DNA from: Oceanobacillus iheyensis HTE831
GTDB taxonomy: Bacteria > Bacillota > Bacilli > Bacillales > Amphibacillaceae
Length of the DNA: 64,000 nt
Assembly (NCBI RefSeq): GCF_000011245.1
Contig: NC_004193.1
Span: forward strand, 3,326,501-3,390,500
Direction: 5' to 3'
This document shows positions 35,579 to 43,620 of the stretch, in pieces (position 1 is the stretch's first letter; every line of letters begins with the position of its first letter). The position numbers and the translations under genes are program-made. The notes under the pieces are model-generated. The model was not told where the DNA came from, made no database searches, and saw nothing but the letters and a program-made list of their open reading frames with translations.

Positions 35579-36757
35579 ATGATTCAAGGAAGTTATCGTG
35601 ACACATGGACAGAAGTATCATTAGATGCCATCCATCACAATGTAACGGCGTTTAAAAACCATATTGATCATCATACAAAGTTAATGGCGGTTGTAAAAGC
35701 GGATGGATACGGACACGGTGCTGTAGAGGTTGCACAGGAGGCTTTAACAGCAGGCGCCGATTATCTAGCTGTTGCTATCTTAGACGAAGCTATTCAATTA
35801 CGAGATGCTGGAATTGATGCACCGTTGCTTGTACTTGGATACACACATCCCGATGGATTAAAAACAGCCATTGAACAGCAAATTACACTCACAGTTTTCA
35901 CAAAAGAAGATGCAGAACAAGTGAAAATAGCTGCTGAGCTTCTGCAAAAGACAGCTCGCATACACCTAAAAATCGAATCTGGTATGAATCGGATCGGCAT
36001 CGCTACGAAAGAAGAAGCAGTTGAAATAGCTAAAGCACTTCATTCTTCTTTTGTTATGTTAGAAGGTGCATTTACACACTTTGCCGATGCGGATAATACA
36101 GATCCCACTTATACAGAGATGCAATTTCACCGTTTTAATCAGATTATTTCTCATTTAAGAACGCATTGCCATATCCCTATTGTACATTGCTGTAATACTG
36201 CTGCGACAATAGCTTACCCGGATATGCATTTGGATATGGTTCGTGTTGGTATCGGCATCTATGGATTATACCCAGAAACACATTTGAAAGAATTGATTGA
36301 TTTAAAACAAGCAATGAGTCTAAAAACAAAACCTGTTTATATAAAAACAGTTGATCAGGACACCGCAATTAGTTATGGTCTTACATTCACGACAGAGCGA
36401 AAGAGCACCATTGCAACAATGCCAATTGGTTATGCAGATGGCTTTTCTCGACTACTGTCTAATCGAGGAGATGTGATTGTACATGCCGGCCGCGCTCCTA
36501 TTGTTGGACGAATTTGTATGGATCAATCGATGATCGATGTTACGGACGTGGAGAATGTTGGACTAGATGATGTAATTACCATTTTTGGTGAGCCTACCGA
36601 AGGATATATCGCGATGGAAGAAGTAGCTAATCTGATGGGGACGATACATTATGAAACAGCATGCCTAATTGGAAAGCGTGTTCCACGGATATATATGAGG
36701 CAAAGTGAAGCAGTTAATTATAAAGGACTAGTAGAGAAAGAACCTGTTACGTCTTAG
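35579..36757 (+). CDS. alr: Alanine racemase
   Basis: The 392-aa PLP enzyme has the Schiff-base Lys40 in AVVKADGYGHG, the catalytic Tyr in AISYGLTF, and the C-terminal PLP-phosphate segment around MPIGYADGFSR. It interconverts L- and D-alanine for peptidoglycan. Bacillaceae often have two paralogues: a main one near acpS and a second near alanine catabolic or spore genes. Its place directly after ald suggests the second type, supplying L-alanine from D-alanine or preventing spore germination. RBS AGGGAGG precedes the ATG. Confidence 0.93.
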   Translation: MIQGSYRDTWTEVSLDAIHHNVTAFKNHIDHHTKLMAVVKADGYGHGAVEVAQEALTAGADYLAVAILDEAIQLRDAGIDAPLLVLGYTHPDGLKTAIEQQITLTVFTKEDAEQVKIAAELLQKTARIHLKIESGMNRIGIATKEEAVEIAKALHSSFVMLEGAFTHFADADNTDPTYTEMQFHRFNQIISHLRTHCHIPIVHCCNTAATIAYPDMHLDMVRVGIGIYGLYPETHLKELIDLKQAMSLKTKPVYIKTVDQDTAISYGLTFTTERKSTIATMPIGYADGFSRLLSNRGDVIVHAGRAPIVGRICMDQSMIDVTDVENVGLDDVITIFGEPTEGYIAMEEVANLMGTIHYETACLIGKRVPRIYMRQSEAVNYKGLVEKEPVTS

Positions 36758-36792
36758 TTTCTTGTTGAACAATATATTTCAGATTAATTATA

Positions 36793-36862
36793 GGCGGAAA
36801 CTCTTGTAGAAAATCGGCTTTCAGTCCGTGCTGATCCTACTGGAGTCTCCGTCTTTTTTTAG
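36793..36862 (+). terminator. Terminator of alr
   Basis: GGCGGAAACTC pairs with GAGTCTCCGTC (G-U pairs allowed) around a loop that contains TGTAG/CTAC, followed by a long T-run. Confidence 0.7.
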
Positions 36863-36941
36863 ATTTTTAAAGCTATAATGAAAAAATAAAGAACGGGCTA
36901 GAGTAAATAGAACGTAGCAATTATGAAATTGACTCATATTT

Positions 36942-37010
36942 AAAAATCGCAGGTAAAAATACAGTATTCCTCCATGGGAATTGTGTCTGTATTTCACCTG
37001 CGATTTTTTA
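36942..37010. terminator. Terminator after the flavodoxin-like gene
   Basis: AAAAATCGCAGGT and ACCTGCGATTTTT form a 13-bp perfect stem extended by AAATACAG/CTGTATTT inside; T-runs exist on both strands between convergent genes. Confidence 0.8.
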
Positions 37011-37011
37011 T

Positions 37012-37641
37012 CTATTCCATTACATTTCCTTCAGCAGGAATAGGGTTATCTTTTAACATTTTCGCTATGTGGATCGTATTATAGGCGAGCATCTGTACAT
37101 GATTTTGGGTAAACTCATTTTCTTTCCCATCAGCTTCCATGAATGATGGTCCTGGACCAGCTTCACCAACCCAATATGCATCAACGTTTGGTGGAATAGT
37201 AAAGCCAATATGGGATAAACCAAATATAAGCGATGTCGCTGCATTTTTTGCACCGTCTTCATTTCCTGTAACAACAACTCCACCGACTTTATTATAATAA
37301 ATTGATTGACCTTTCTCATTGGTCAGCCCACTACCACCATAAAGCCGCTCCATTGTAACGGTTGCGAGACTACTTTTCTCGCCTAACCAGATTGGCGTCC
37401 CGATAATTACAATATCAGCTTCTTTTATCTTTTCTAAAATTAGCGGCCATTCATCTCCATTACCTAAATCATCACTAATCCCAACCGGAATGTTGTAATC
37501 AGCTATTCGTACTGTTTCGCTTACTACATCTTCATGTTCATAAATATGTTTCACTTCGTTATATAAGGCATCTGTATTTGACGGTTCTCCACTTGTTTGT
37601 TTCAATGATGTATTTAAAAATAATGCTTTTAGTTTTGCCAT
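37012..37641 (-). CDS. Flavodoxin-family NAD(P)H-dependent oxidoreductase
   Basis: The 209-aa protein has the flavodoxin-like FMN fold: LKALFLNTSLKQ with an FMN-phosphate loop near residues 9-16, then ADIVIIGTPIWLGEKSSL and KVGGVVVTGNEDGAKN. Such proteins reduce flavins, quinones or azo compounds with NAD(P)H in the cytoplasm. It is transcribed divergently from a PadR regulator and DUF4188 gene with a 160-bp gap containing a palindromic operator. Control by that PadR protein in response to a phenolic or electrophilic compound is likely. The physiological substrate is unknown. Confidence 0.8.
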   Translation of the reverse strand: MAKLKALFLNTSLKQTSGEPSNTDALYNEVKHIYEHEDVVSETVRIADYNIPVGISDDLGNGDEWPLILEKIKEADIVIIGTPIWLGEKSSLATVTMERLYGGSGLTNEKGQSIYYNKVGGVVVTGNEDGAKNAATSLIFGLSHIGFTIPPNVDAYWVGEAGPGPSFMEADGKENEFTQNHVQMLAYNTIHIAKMLKDNPIPAEGNVME

Positions 37642-37731
37642 ATTTATCTCTCCTTTTTAGGTCTGTACCCGTAAATAGAGGTAATAAATCAAAAATATAA
37701 TATTAACCATTTAAAATTATCTGAATTTATG

Positions 37732-37781
37732 TTGACTAAAGTGAGGCGTGTAGTATAGTTAATATATCAAAAAGATATATC
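37732..37781 (+). promoter_or_regulatory. Promoter and PadR-type operator
   Basis: TTGACT (37732-37737) and TATAGT (37754-37759) are 16 bp apart. Just downstream is the perfect inverted repeat ATATATC-N5-GATATAT (37762-37780), overlapped by a second copy of the half-site, GATATATC-TAATT-GATATA. A repressor bound here would block the padR promoter. Confidence 0.6.
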
Positions 37782-37812
37782 TAATTGATATAAAGAAAGG
37801 TTGGAACTAAAA

Positions 37813-38376
37813 ATGAAAACGTATAACGATACCACCTATGCAATTTTAGGTATTTTAACAACAGATTGTACATCAGGATATGACATTAAAAAACTAATTG
37901 ATCAGAGCCTAAATCATTTTTGGAAGATTAGCTATGGACAGATTTATCCCACGTTAAAGTTACTAGTGGAGGAAGAACTCGCGGAAGTTGCACCGTCTTC
38001 AGAAGGCGGAAGAAAAGAAAGAAATGAATATTCACTAACTGAAAAAGGAGTAAGCACACTAAAAGCATGGTTAGAAGAACCTGTTCAACAGTTACCAGTG
38101 GAGAAAAACGAAATTTTACTTAAATTATTTTTCGGGAATCACCAATCAAATCAAGCGAGCATTCGTCTTATTGAAGATTACAGAACAAAGCTAGAAACAC
38201 GTTATCAAACCTATACAGCAATTGAAAAATCTATTCAAGAACATGAATCAGCTTCCAAAGACGCAAAGTATTGGCTGTACACATTAGATTATGGAAAAAG
38301 AACAACAAAAGCCGCCATCAATTGGTGTGAAGCAACCATCAAAAATATCACAGAAGGAGAAGATATATATGAGTAA
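37813..38376 (+). CDS. PadR-family transcriptional regulator
   Basis: The ATG at 37813 gives 187 aa starting MKTYNDTTYAIL; a TTG at 37801 is possible but lies almost on the GAAAGG site. The N-terminal winged helix (ILGILTTDCTSGYDIKKLI, then YGQIYPTLKLLVEEEL) is that of PadR. The C-terminal helical region, about 80 residues, is the Vir_act_alpha_C type dimerisation domain. It overlaps the DUF4188 gene by 8 bp, so the pair is translationally coupled. It probably represses itself and the divergent flavodoxin-like gene through the palindrome upstream. Confidence 0.87.
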   Translation: MKTYNDTTYAILGILTTDCTSGYDIKKLIDQSLNHFWKISYGQIYPTLKLLVEEELAEVAPSSEGGRKERNEYSLTEKGVSTLKAWLEEPVQQLPVEKNEILLKLFFGNHQSNQASIRLIEDYRTKLETRYQTYTAIEKSIQEHESASKDAKYWLYTLDYGKRTTKAAINWCEATIKNITEGEDIYE

Positions 38377-38848
38377 AGCGATTTATACGGGTGGATACAC
38401 GACGGAAAACTCTGAAGAAATAGTAGTTTTTATCATCGGAATGCGCATTAACAAGTATATTGCTATTCATAAATGGCTTCCTGTTTTTCTGGCAATGCCA
38501 CGGATGATTAAAGAATTATATACACAAAAAGACTCCCTTGGCTTCATTTCAATGGAAAGCTACTTTGGCCTAAAGACAACAGCAATGATTCAATATTGGA
38601 ATTCCACAGAGGAGTTACATGCTTATGCCAGAAAAAACAATCATCTAACGGCATGGAGGAACTTTAATAAAAAAGTTGCTAACAATGATGCTGTCGGAGT
38701 TTATCATGAAACATATCAAATAAAGAAAGGCGAGTACGAAGCAATTTACAGAAATATGCCTCATTACGGGCTAGGAAAAGCACTCACACATATTCCCATT
38801 ACTCCTAAGACTAATTCTTCGAGGAAGAGGTTGGCTAGTAATTCCTAA
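38369..38848 (+). CDS. DUF4188 (fumigatin-biosynthesis-like monooxygenase) protein
   Basis: Translation from the ATG at 38369, with GAAGGAGAAG upstream, gives 159 aa (MSKAIYTGG...). Conserved features are the VVFIIGMRINKY strand, a WLPVFLAMPRMIKEL helix and the YWNSTEELHAYAR segment, which place it in the DUF4188 family distantly related to small haem or ABM-type monooxygenases. PadR plus DUF4188 pairs recur in Bacillaceae. A role in handling a small organic or toxic molecule is suggested, but no activity has been shown. Confidence 0.78.
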   Translation: MSKAIYTGGYTTENSEEIVVFIIGMRINKYIAIHKWLPVFLAMPRMIKELYTQKDSLGFISMESYFGLKTTAMIQYWNSTEELHAYARKNNHLTAWRNFNKKVANNDAVGVYHETYQIKKGEYEAIYRNMPHYGLGKALTHIPITPKTNSSRKRLASNS

Positions 38849-38960
38849 TCACCTCTACTCTAACCGAAATATTTCACCATTAAATTTTAGTTGAATCAAT
38901 TTCATATAAAATTCAATTGTTGACAGTTTTTCCACATGCAGGGCTACAACTAACTAGGAA

Positions 38961-39002
38961 ATCATTCAAACCGCACAGAATATTCCATGCGGTTTGAATG
39001 AT
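38961..39002. terminator. Bidirectional terminator between convergent genes
   Basis: A 15-bp perfect stem ATCATTCAAACCGCA/TGCGGTTTGAATGAT has a 12-base loop and lies between the DUF4188 gene and the HMG-CoA-lyase-like gene. Confidence 0.75.
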
Positions 39003-39009
39003 TTTAAAA

Positions 39010-39966
39010 TTAATTATTTATTTTTTGTTGAGATTTAGGCTTGGAATGAAGGTCAGCGGAAGGTCCTGCTTGCAGTATAAAACTCCCTCCATCATGACCG
39101 ATGATGTTTTTCACTTCTTTAGCAGTGGTGATTACAGAGGAAAGATTTATGCCAGTATCTACACCATTTTCGTGTAGGAAATGCACTAAATCCTCTGTTG
39201 CAACATTCCCTGATGCTCCTGGTGCATACGGACAACCGCCTAACCCAGCGATAGAACTATCAAAACGAATAACTCCTTGTTGGAGTGCACTTATCGTATT
39301 AGCTAATGCCATTCCTCTTGTATTATGAAAATGCATGGAGAAAGTAAGGGTTGGGTATGTCTCTTTTAAAACCCCAAGTGTTTCATATACTTGCTTAGGA
39401 GTTGCCATGCCTGTAGTATCAGCTAAGGAAACCTCTTCAATCCCCATCTTTTGGTAACGATCTAGTATCGGAATTAACTGATTTACTCCCACTTTACCTT
39501 CATACGGACAACCAAAAGCAACCGAGATGGAACCGCCGACTTTTGTATCGTTTTGGTTGGCGTATTCAATAATTGGTTCTAATTTATTTTGTGCTTCTAT
39601 TACAGTAGCATTCGCATTAGATAAACTGTGCGAATCGGTGGCTGAGAGCATTAGCTTTAATTTCTTCACTCCAGCATTAACAGCTCGTTGCGCTCCCGTT
39701 AAATTAGGGACTAATGCTCTTAGATGAAGATTTTCTATATCATGTACTCTACTGACAACTTCCTCTGCATCCTTAAGTTGTGGAATTGCTTTAGGATGGA
39801 CGAATGAAGTCACTTCCATTGTAGTAATACCCGTTTTAGCAAGACTTCTAATCATTTCTACTTTTTTGTCTGTTGGAATCCACTCTGGCTCTGCTTGAAA
39901 ACCATCTCTAGGTGCAACTTCACAAATTATAGCTTTTGTAGGAAGTAAAAACGCTTGATCTGCCAT
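39010..39966 (-). CDS. Hydroxymethylglutaryl-CoA lyase family protein
   Basis: The 318-aa TIM-barrel protein has the HMGL-like motifs APRDGFQAE (catalytic Arg-Asp), VSLADTTGMATP, FSMHFHNTRGMA with metal His residues, and the lyase signature SIAGLGGCPYAPGASGN with the active-site Cys. The family cleaves 3-hydroxy-3-methylglutaryl-CoA to acetoacetate and acetyl-CoA, or related hydroxyacyl-CoAs such as citramalyl-CoA. It follows the CoA-transferase gene by 3 bp in a two-gene operon under the TTAGATCGATCTAA site. The natural substrate is probably the acid imported by the nearby TTT transporter; this is inference. Confidence 0.85.
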   Translation of the reverse strand: MADQAFLLPTKAIICEVAPRDGFQAEPEWIPTDKKVEMIRSLAKTGITTMEVTSFVHPKAIPQLKDAEEVVSRVHDIENLHLRALVPNLTGAQRAVNAGVKKLKLMLSATDSHSLSNANATVIEAQNKLEPIIEYANQNDTKVGGSISVAFGCPYEGKVGVNQLIPILDRYQKMGIEEVSLADTTGMATPKQVYETLGVLKETYPTLTFSMHFHNTRGMALANTISALQQGVIRFDSSIAGLGGCPYAPGASGNVATEDLVHFLHENGVDTGINLSSVITTAKEVKNIIGHDGGSFILQAGPSADLHSKPKSQQKINN

Positions 39967-39969
39967 AAA

Positions 39970-41178
39970 CTAGATTACCCCCTGTTCCTTTAGTGTACTA
40001 ATTTCTGCTTCTGAAAGACCTAGGTGATTTCCAAGAATCTCTTCATTATGTTCCCCTAATTCTGGCGCACGATGTCTTATTTTACCTGGGGTTTTTGAGA
40101 AGTTTGGTACCACACCTGGAACTTTAACTTTTCCTAATCGTGGATGCTCCACCTCAACAATATTATCTCTAGCTTGATAGTGAGGATCATTGAAGATGTC
40201 CTCTATTGTATAGATTGGACTAATAGGTACACCATAGTTATCCAAAATCTCCGTTAACTCTTTCAAGTTATGCTTTTTAATCCAGTTGGACACAATCTCT
40301 TGTACCTCACTATCATTTTTTAGTCTCTCAGAATTCGTATAATATCTATCATCTTCGAGCATATCTTTTCGATTCATCGCATCGGCTAGTCGATCAAAAG
40401 TAGAATCGGTACTACATACGAGTACAACAAATTTTCCATCCTTCGTTGCATACGTACCTGCAGGGCTAGAATGACCAGATAATCCTGGACTTCGATCTCT
40501 GACCTTTTTGTTTTGATCGTATTCTGCTATTAAAAACTCTAACATCCTGAAAATAGATTCATAGAGTCCCATCTCTACGACTTGACCTTCTTTTTCCTCA
40601 TGGACATCACGATGGTATAATGCACTCACTGTAGCAAAAGCGACATATACTCCAGTTATATAATCCAATAAAGAATAAGATGGACTTACAGGCGGTCGAT
40701 CAATATACCCCTGTATTGCAGTATGACCACTAAATGCCGTTGCAGGAGTACCAAAACCAGCTTTTTTACTATATGGACCCGTTTGTCCGTATCCAGATAA
40801 ACGAACCATAATTAGCTGTGGATTCTCTTCTTTTAATTCTTCATAGCTTAGTCCCCATTTTTCCAATGTTCCAGGTCTAAAATTCTCAATAAGTACATCC
40901 GTTTGTGCAATTAACTTTTTGAAAATATTTTTTCCTGCTTCTTTACGAATATCTAAAGTAAGTGATTTTTTATTGCGGGCTAATCCTGGCCACCTTAAGG
41001 CTTCCCCATCTTTCCATGGGCCTACAGTACGAAGCGTATCACCTTTTCCTGGTAATTCAATCTTCGTCACATCTCCTCCTAAGTCTGCTAGTAAAGTTGC
41101 TCCAAATGGCGCGGCTATCATCGTAGATATGTCTAGGATTTTCAATCCTGTTAAGGGACCATAATTGTTGTTGTTCAT
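39970..41178 (-). CDS. CaiB/BaiF family (class III) CoA-transferase
   Basis: The 402-aa protein has the family features GLKILDISTMIAAPFGATLL at the N-terminus, ADLGGDVTKIE, the NKKSLTLDIR strand and the probable nucleophile Asp172 in YSLLDYITG. Class III enzymes move CoA between an acyl-CoA donor and a carboxylic acid. It is the first gene of the operon with the HMG-CoA-lyase-like gene, so it likely activates a hydroxy-dicarboxylic acid that the lyase then splits. RBS AAAGGAGAG precedes the ATG and a 14-bp palindrome lies just upstream. Confidence 0.87.
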   Translation of the reverse strand: MNNNNYGPLTGLKILDISTMIAAPFGATLLADLGGDVTKIELPGKGDTLRTVGPWKDGEALRWPGLARNKKSLTLDIRKEAGKNIFKKLIAQTDVLIENFRPGTLEKWGLSYEELKEENPQLIMVRLSGYGQTGPYSKKAGFGTPATAFSGHTAIQGYIDRPPVSPSYSLLDYITGVYVAFATVSALYHRDVHEEKEGQVVEMGLYESIFRMLEFLIAEYDQNKKVRDRSPGLSGHSSPAGTYATKDGKFVVLVCSTDSTFDRLADAMNRKDMLEDDRYYTNSERLKNDSEVQEIVSNWIKKHNLKELTEILDNYGVPISPIYTIEDIFNDPHYQARDNIVEVEHPRLGKVKVPGVVPNFSKTPGKIRHRAPELGEHNEEILGNHLGLSEAEISTLKEQGVI

Positions 41179-41192
41179 CTTGACTCTCTCCT

Positions 41193-41206
41193 TTAGATCG
41201 ATCTAA
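41193..41206. promoter_or_regulatory. Palindromic operator TTAGATCGATCTAA, site 1
   Basis: A perfect 14-bp palindrome (extended to 16 bp here) lies 15 bp upstream of the CoA-transferase start, just before its Shine-Dalgarno. It is identical to three other sites in the window. The central CG and two-fold symmetry resemble LacI-family operators. Confidence 0.75.
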
Positions 41207-41467
41207 AAAACGCTTGTTTGATTAACCTTTCTTTATGCTGCATATACCCTCTCGATACGATGGTAAAGGATTAAAACGTATACATCTCCCTTTTAACCAA
41301 AACACTTAACATATTACGTTATTTAAAAATTGTATTAGAAAAACGATTACATTCTCTCCCACGAATTGGATTGCCAATTCATGTAACAGTTTACGCAACA
41401 ATTTTTTCACAGTCAAGTAAATTCAAAATATTGAGTATAATATAAATTAACTATTTAAGCGATTATT

Positions 41468-42304
41468 TTACTTTCTTATTGTTCTATCCTCTGAAGAAAT
41501 TTTATTGAAATAATTTTTCGCTTTGATTAACGTTTGTTTCACAAATTCAGGGTAACCTAATCTAATTGCTTCACTCCTATTCGGTTGTTCAATGGAGTAT
41601 GGTATCTCGGGAATATTGTCGACAATTGAGGCGATATCAATCCCTCCATCTCCTACATAAGATCTGTCTTCACGCATAATTCGAATTAATTCTTCTTTTT
41701 GTTTTGGAATCGTACTCGGAGCATCACAAAGGTGAAGATATCGAAACCACTCCTTTGGCAAGGTTTTTAGATCTTCTACATTTTCTTTGGAACGATGAAA
41801 ATGGTGTAAATCAATCATTAATCCTGCGTTTTCTTGTTTAACACTCTGCAATACATCAATAGCTCCCTCAAGATTAGAAACCCCAGCAATTGGAACAAAT
41901 TCTAATTCTACTGTTAGTCCATACGTTTTAGCTAATTCACATAGCTCATGAAAGCGTTCCATGTAAAGAGATCTATCTTTTGTCCAAATACTACTTAATA
42001 CATGCCTTCCACCTAACTCTGCACCAACTTCAAAAGCAGGCTCATACGCTTTTGGATCAATATCATCTTGTATTTTCGCAAGTTCAATATCAAGTAACTT
42101 TATTCCAGTATTCTCTAATGCTCTTTTTGTCTGACGGAACATTTCATGATTGTCGGCTAAAGCATAGTTTGGTTCGTTTGGAAGCCCCATGTAAATAGGG
42201 CGAAAACTAACAAAATCATAGCCAGCATCTGAAGCAAGATACGTTAATTCCGGTGGAGCATACTCCAATGCAGTCAAATGCGCAAGTGAAAATTGCTTTG
42301 TCAT
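41468..42304 (-). CDS. Sugar phosphate isomerase/epimerase-type TIM barrel (possible dehydroshikimate dehydratase-like)
   Basis: The 278-aa AP-endonuclease-2-type barrel has metal-ligand segments ELEFVPIAG (Glu), GLMIDLHHFHRS (Asp and His), FRYLHLCDAP (His) and YSIEQPNR (Glu). The group includes xylose-isomerase-like epimerases, inosose dehydratases and the AsbF/QuiC-like 3-dehydroshikimate dehydratases. It is a single-gene unit with both the TTAGATCGATCTAA palindrome and a cre site upstream. The type I dehydroquinase under the same operator makes a dehydroshikimate dehydratase role worth testing, but the sequence alone does not decide it. Confidence 0.78.
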   Translation of the reverse strand: MTKQFSLAHLTALEYAPPELTYLASDAGYDFVSFRPIYMGLPNEPNYALADNHEMFRQTKRALENTGIKLLDIELAKIQDDIDPKAYEPAFEVGAELGGRHVLSSIWTKDRSLYMERFHELCELAKTYGLTVELEFVPIAGVSNLEGAIDVLQSVKQENAGLMIDLHHFHRSKENVEDLKTLPKEWFRYLHLCDAPSTIPKQKEELIRIMREDRSYVGDGGIDIASIVDNIPEIPYSIEQPNRSEAIRLGYPEFVKQTLIKAKNYFNKISSEDRTIRK

Positions 42305-42321
42305 GATACTTCCTCCTTTTG

Positions 42322-42335
42322 TTAGATCGATCTAA
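42322..42335. promoter_or_regulatory. Palindromic operator TTAGATCGATCTAA, site 2
   Basis: An identical 14-bp palindrome lies 18 bp upstream of the isomerase start, adjacent to the ribosome binding site on its 3' side and to a cre-like site on its 5' side. Confidence 0.75.
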
Positions 42336-42336
42336 T

Positions 42337-42350
42337 TGAAAACGATAACA
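42337..42350. promoter_or_regulatory. Catabolite-responsive element (cre)
   Basis: TGAAAACGATAACA fits the CcpA consensus TGWNANCGNTNWCA at every fixed position. It lies 1 bp from operator site 2, so the isomerase gene should be both substrate-induced and under glucose repression. Confidence 0.6.
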
Positions 42351-42426
42351 AAACAGTATCATAATAATCAAATAGTTTCAATCTTTTATTTGTTTAATAA
42401 CTGACTGTAGTTACCTATAAAATAAC

Positions 42427-42457
42427 AAAATCCCTTATGGAAAGAATAAGAGATTTT
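42427..42457 (-). terminator. Terminator of the IclR gene
   Basis: AAAATCTCTTAT on the minus strand pairs with ATAAGGGATTTT (one G-U) around a 7-base loop, followed by GTTATTTT. Confidence 0.6.
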
Positions 42458-42495
42458 TCAACATTATAGGATACCAACCATCATAAGTACTTATA

Positions 42496-43269
42496 TTAAT
42501 TTTCATGAGCTCGATTACTTATATATCCTAGATTTTTAGAGATCTCAACGGAAGCCTCCATCACCATCTTTCTCAACTCGGGCCATTCCCTTGGTTTTAA
42601 TCTGCTTGCAGGTCCAGACACAGATAAAACGGCAACAACTTCATTTTGAAAATTAAAAATAGGTGCTGCTGCAGCTGATGTACCAGATTCTCTTTCCTCA
42701 ATACTAACTGCATATTTTTCCTTTATAATTAAATCCAGTTCATTCTTCAAATCTACTTTACTCTTTTTTAATGGCTGTGTATCCATCGCATCTTCAATAA
42801 ATTCTTTTGATTGATAGGCTAGAAATACTTTCCCGCTTGCTCCTACTGTTAACGGTAGTTTTTGACCTACACTAATCATATGTTTAACAGATTGCAAACT
42901 CTCAAATTGCTGGACACATACTCGATGTTTTCCATCCAATATATAAAGGTTTACCGTTTCTTTTGTCTGTTCCCTCAATCTTTCCATAGTTGATTTAGCT
43001 AATGAATTCAGTTCAAAAGTTTGTCCCGCTACAAATCCGAGAAAATAAATTTGCTTACCTAGCCTGTATTTAGCATTTACTTCATCCTTTTCTACAAAAT
43101 TATTCATCTCTAGAGTGGATAATAATCTTGTAGTAGTAGACTTGGCTAATCCTGTGTATAGGGATATTTCAGTTAATGTTAATTCAGAATTCTTCTCGAT
43201 AAAACAATTTAATATATCAATCGATCTTTGTAAGGTTCTAATTCCTTTTGGAGAATCATTCATTTCCAA
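42496..43269 (-). CDS. IclR-family transcriptional regulator
   Basis: The 257-aa protein has an N-terminal winged HTH (TLTEISLYTGLAKSTTTRLL at about residues 35-54) and a C-terminal IclR effector domain with VGASGKVFLAYQ and ISIEERESGTSAAAAPIF-type motifs. IclR regulators often control uptake and degradation of aromatic or small organic acids. It is divergent from the TTT binding-protein gene, and the 340-bp gap contains two exact 12-bp direct repeats. It likely regulates that transporter. The start could be the TTG at 43269 or the ATG at 43263; GGGAGGGGAG fits both. Confidence 0.87.
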   Translation of the reverse strand: MEMNDSPKGIRTLQRSIDILNCFIEKNSELTLTEISLYTGLAKSTTTRLLSTLEMNNFVEKDEVNAKYRLGKQIYFLGFVAGQTFELNSLAKSTMERLREQTKETVNLYILDGKHRVCVQQFESLQSVKHMISVGQKLPLTVGASGKVFLAYQSKEFIEDAMDTQPLKKSKVDLKNELDLIIKEKYAVSIEERESGTSAAAAPIFNFQNEVVAVLSVSGPASRLKPREWPELRKMVMEASVEISKNLGYISNRAHEN

Positions 43270-43468
43270 CTTTTCTCCCCTCCCTCATTCTTATATAGAT
43301 CCCATCGTAATTTTATAATAGATTATTAACATTGCTATTTCAATTCTCTAATAAATAACCTCTCTTCCTGCATGATTGTTTACCAACTACAACAGCACCG
43401 TTTTAGAATACTTGCAAAACCGTACCAAAAAATAAATTATTATAAATTTTAAATAAACTACTGTTAAT

Positions 43469-43511
43469 TTAGAAATATTCTGATATAATGCTAATTGTAT
43501 TAGAAATATTC
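43469..43511. promoter_or_regulatory. Direct repeats upstream of the first TTT transporter
   Basis: TTAGAAATATTC occurs exactly at 43469-43480 and 43500-43511, 31 bp apart (three helical turns). A TATAAT-like -10 lies between them. They are candidate sites for the divergent IclR regulator. A cre-like TGTAACCGTATTCA with one mismatch lies at 43549-43562. Confidence 0.4.
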
Positions 43512-43620
43512 CACTAGGTGAATTTCTCTCCCAACTAATGGAACTATTTGTAACCGTATTCATTGTAACTTAAGGTTTTAGCTTTAAATATGAAAAATAT
43601 TTTTAGAAGGGATGTTATTA

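Noticed and set aside
38291..38368. N-terminal extension of the DUF4188 gene
   Set aside because: It runs inside the PadR coding frame; a good ribosome binding site supports the ATG at 38369.
41363..41380. GAATTGG/CCAATTC hairpin as terminator of the isomerase gene
   Set aside because: The stem is only 7 bp and no T-run follows on the minus strand.
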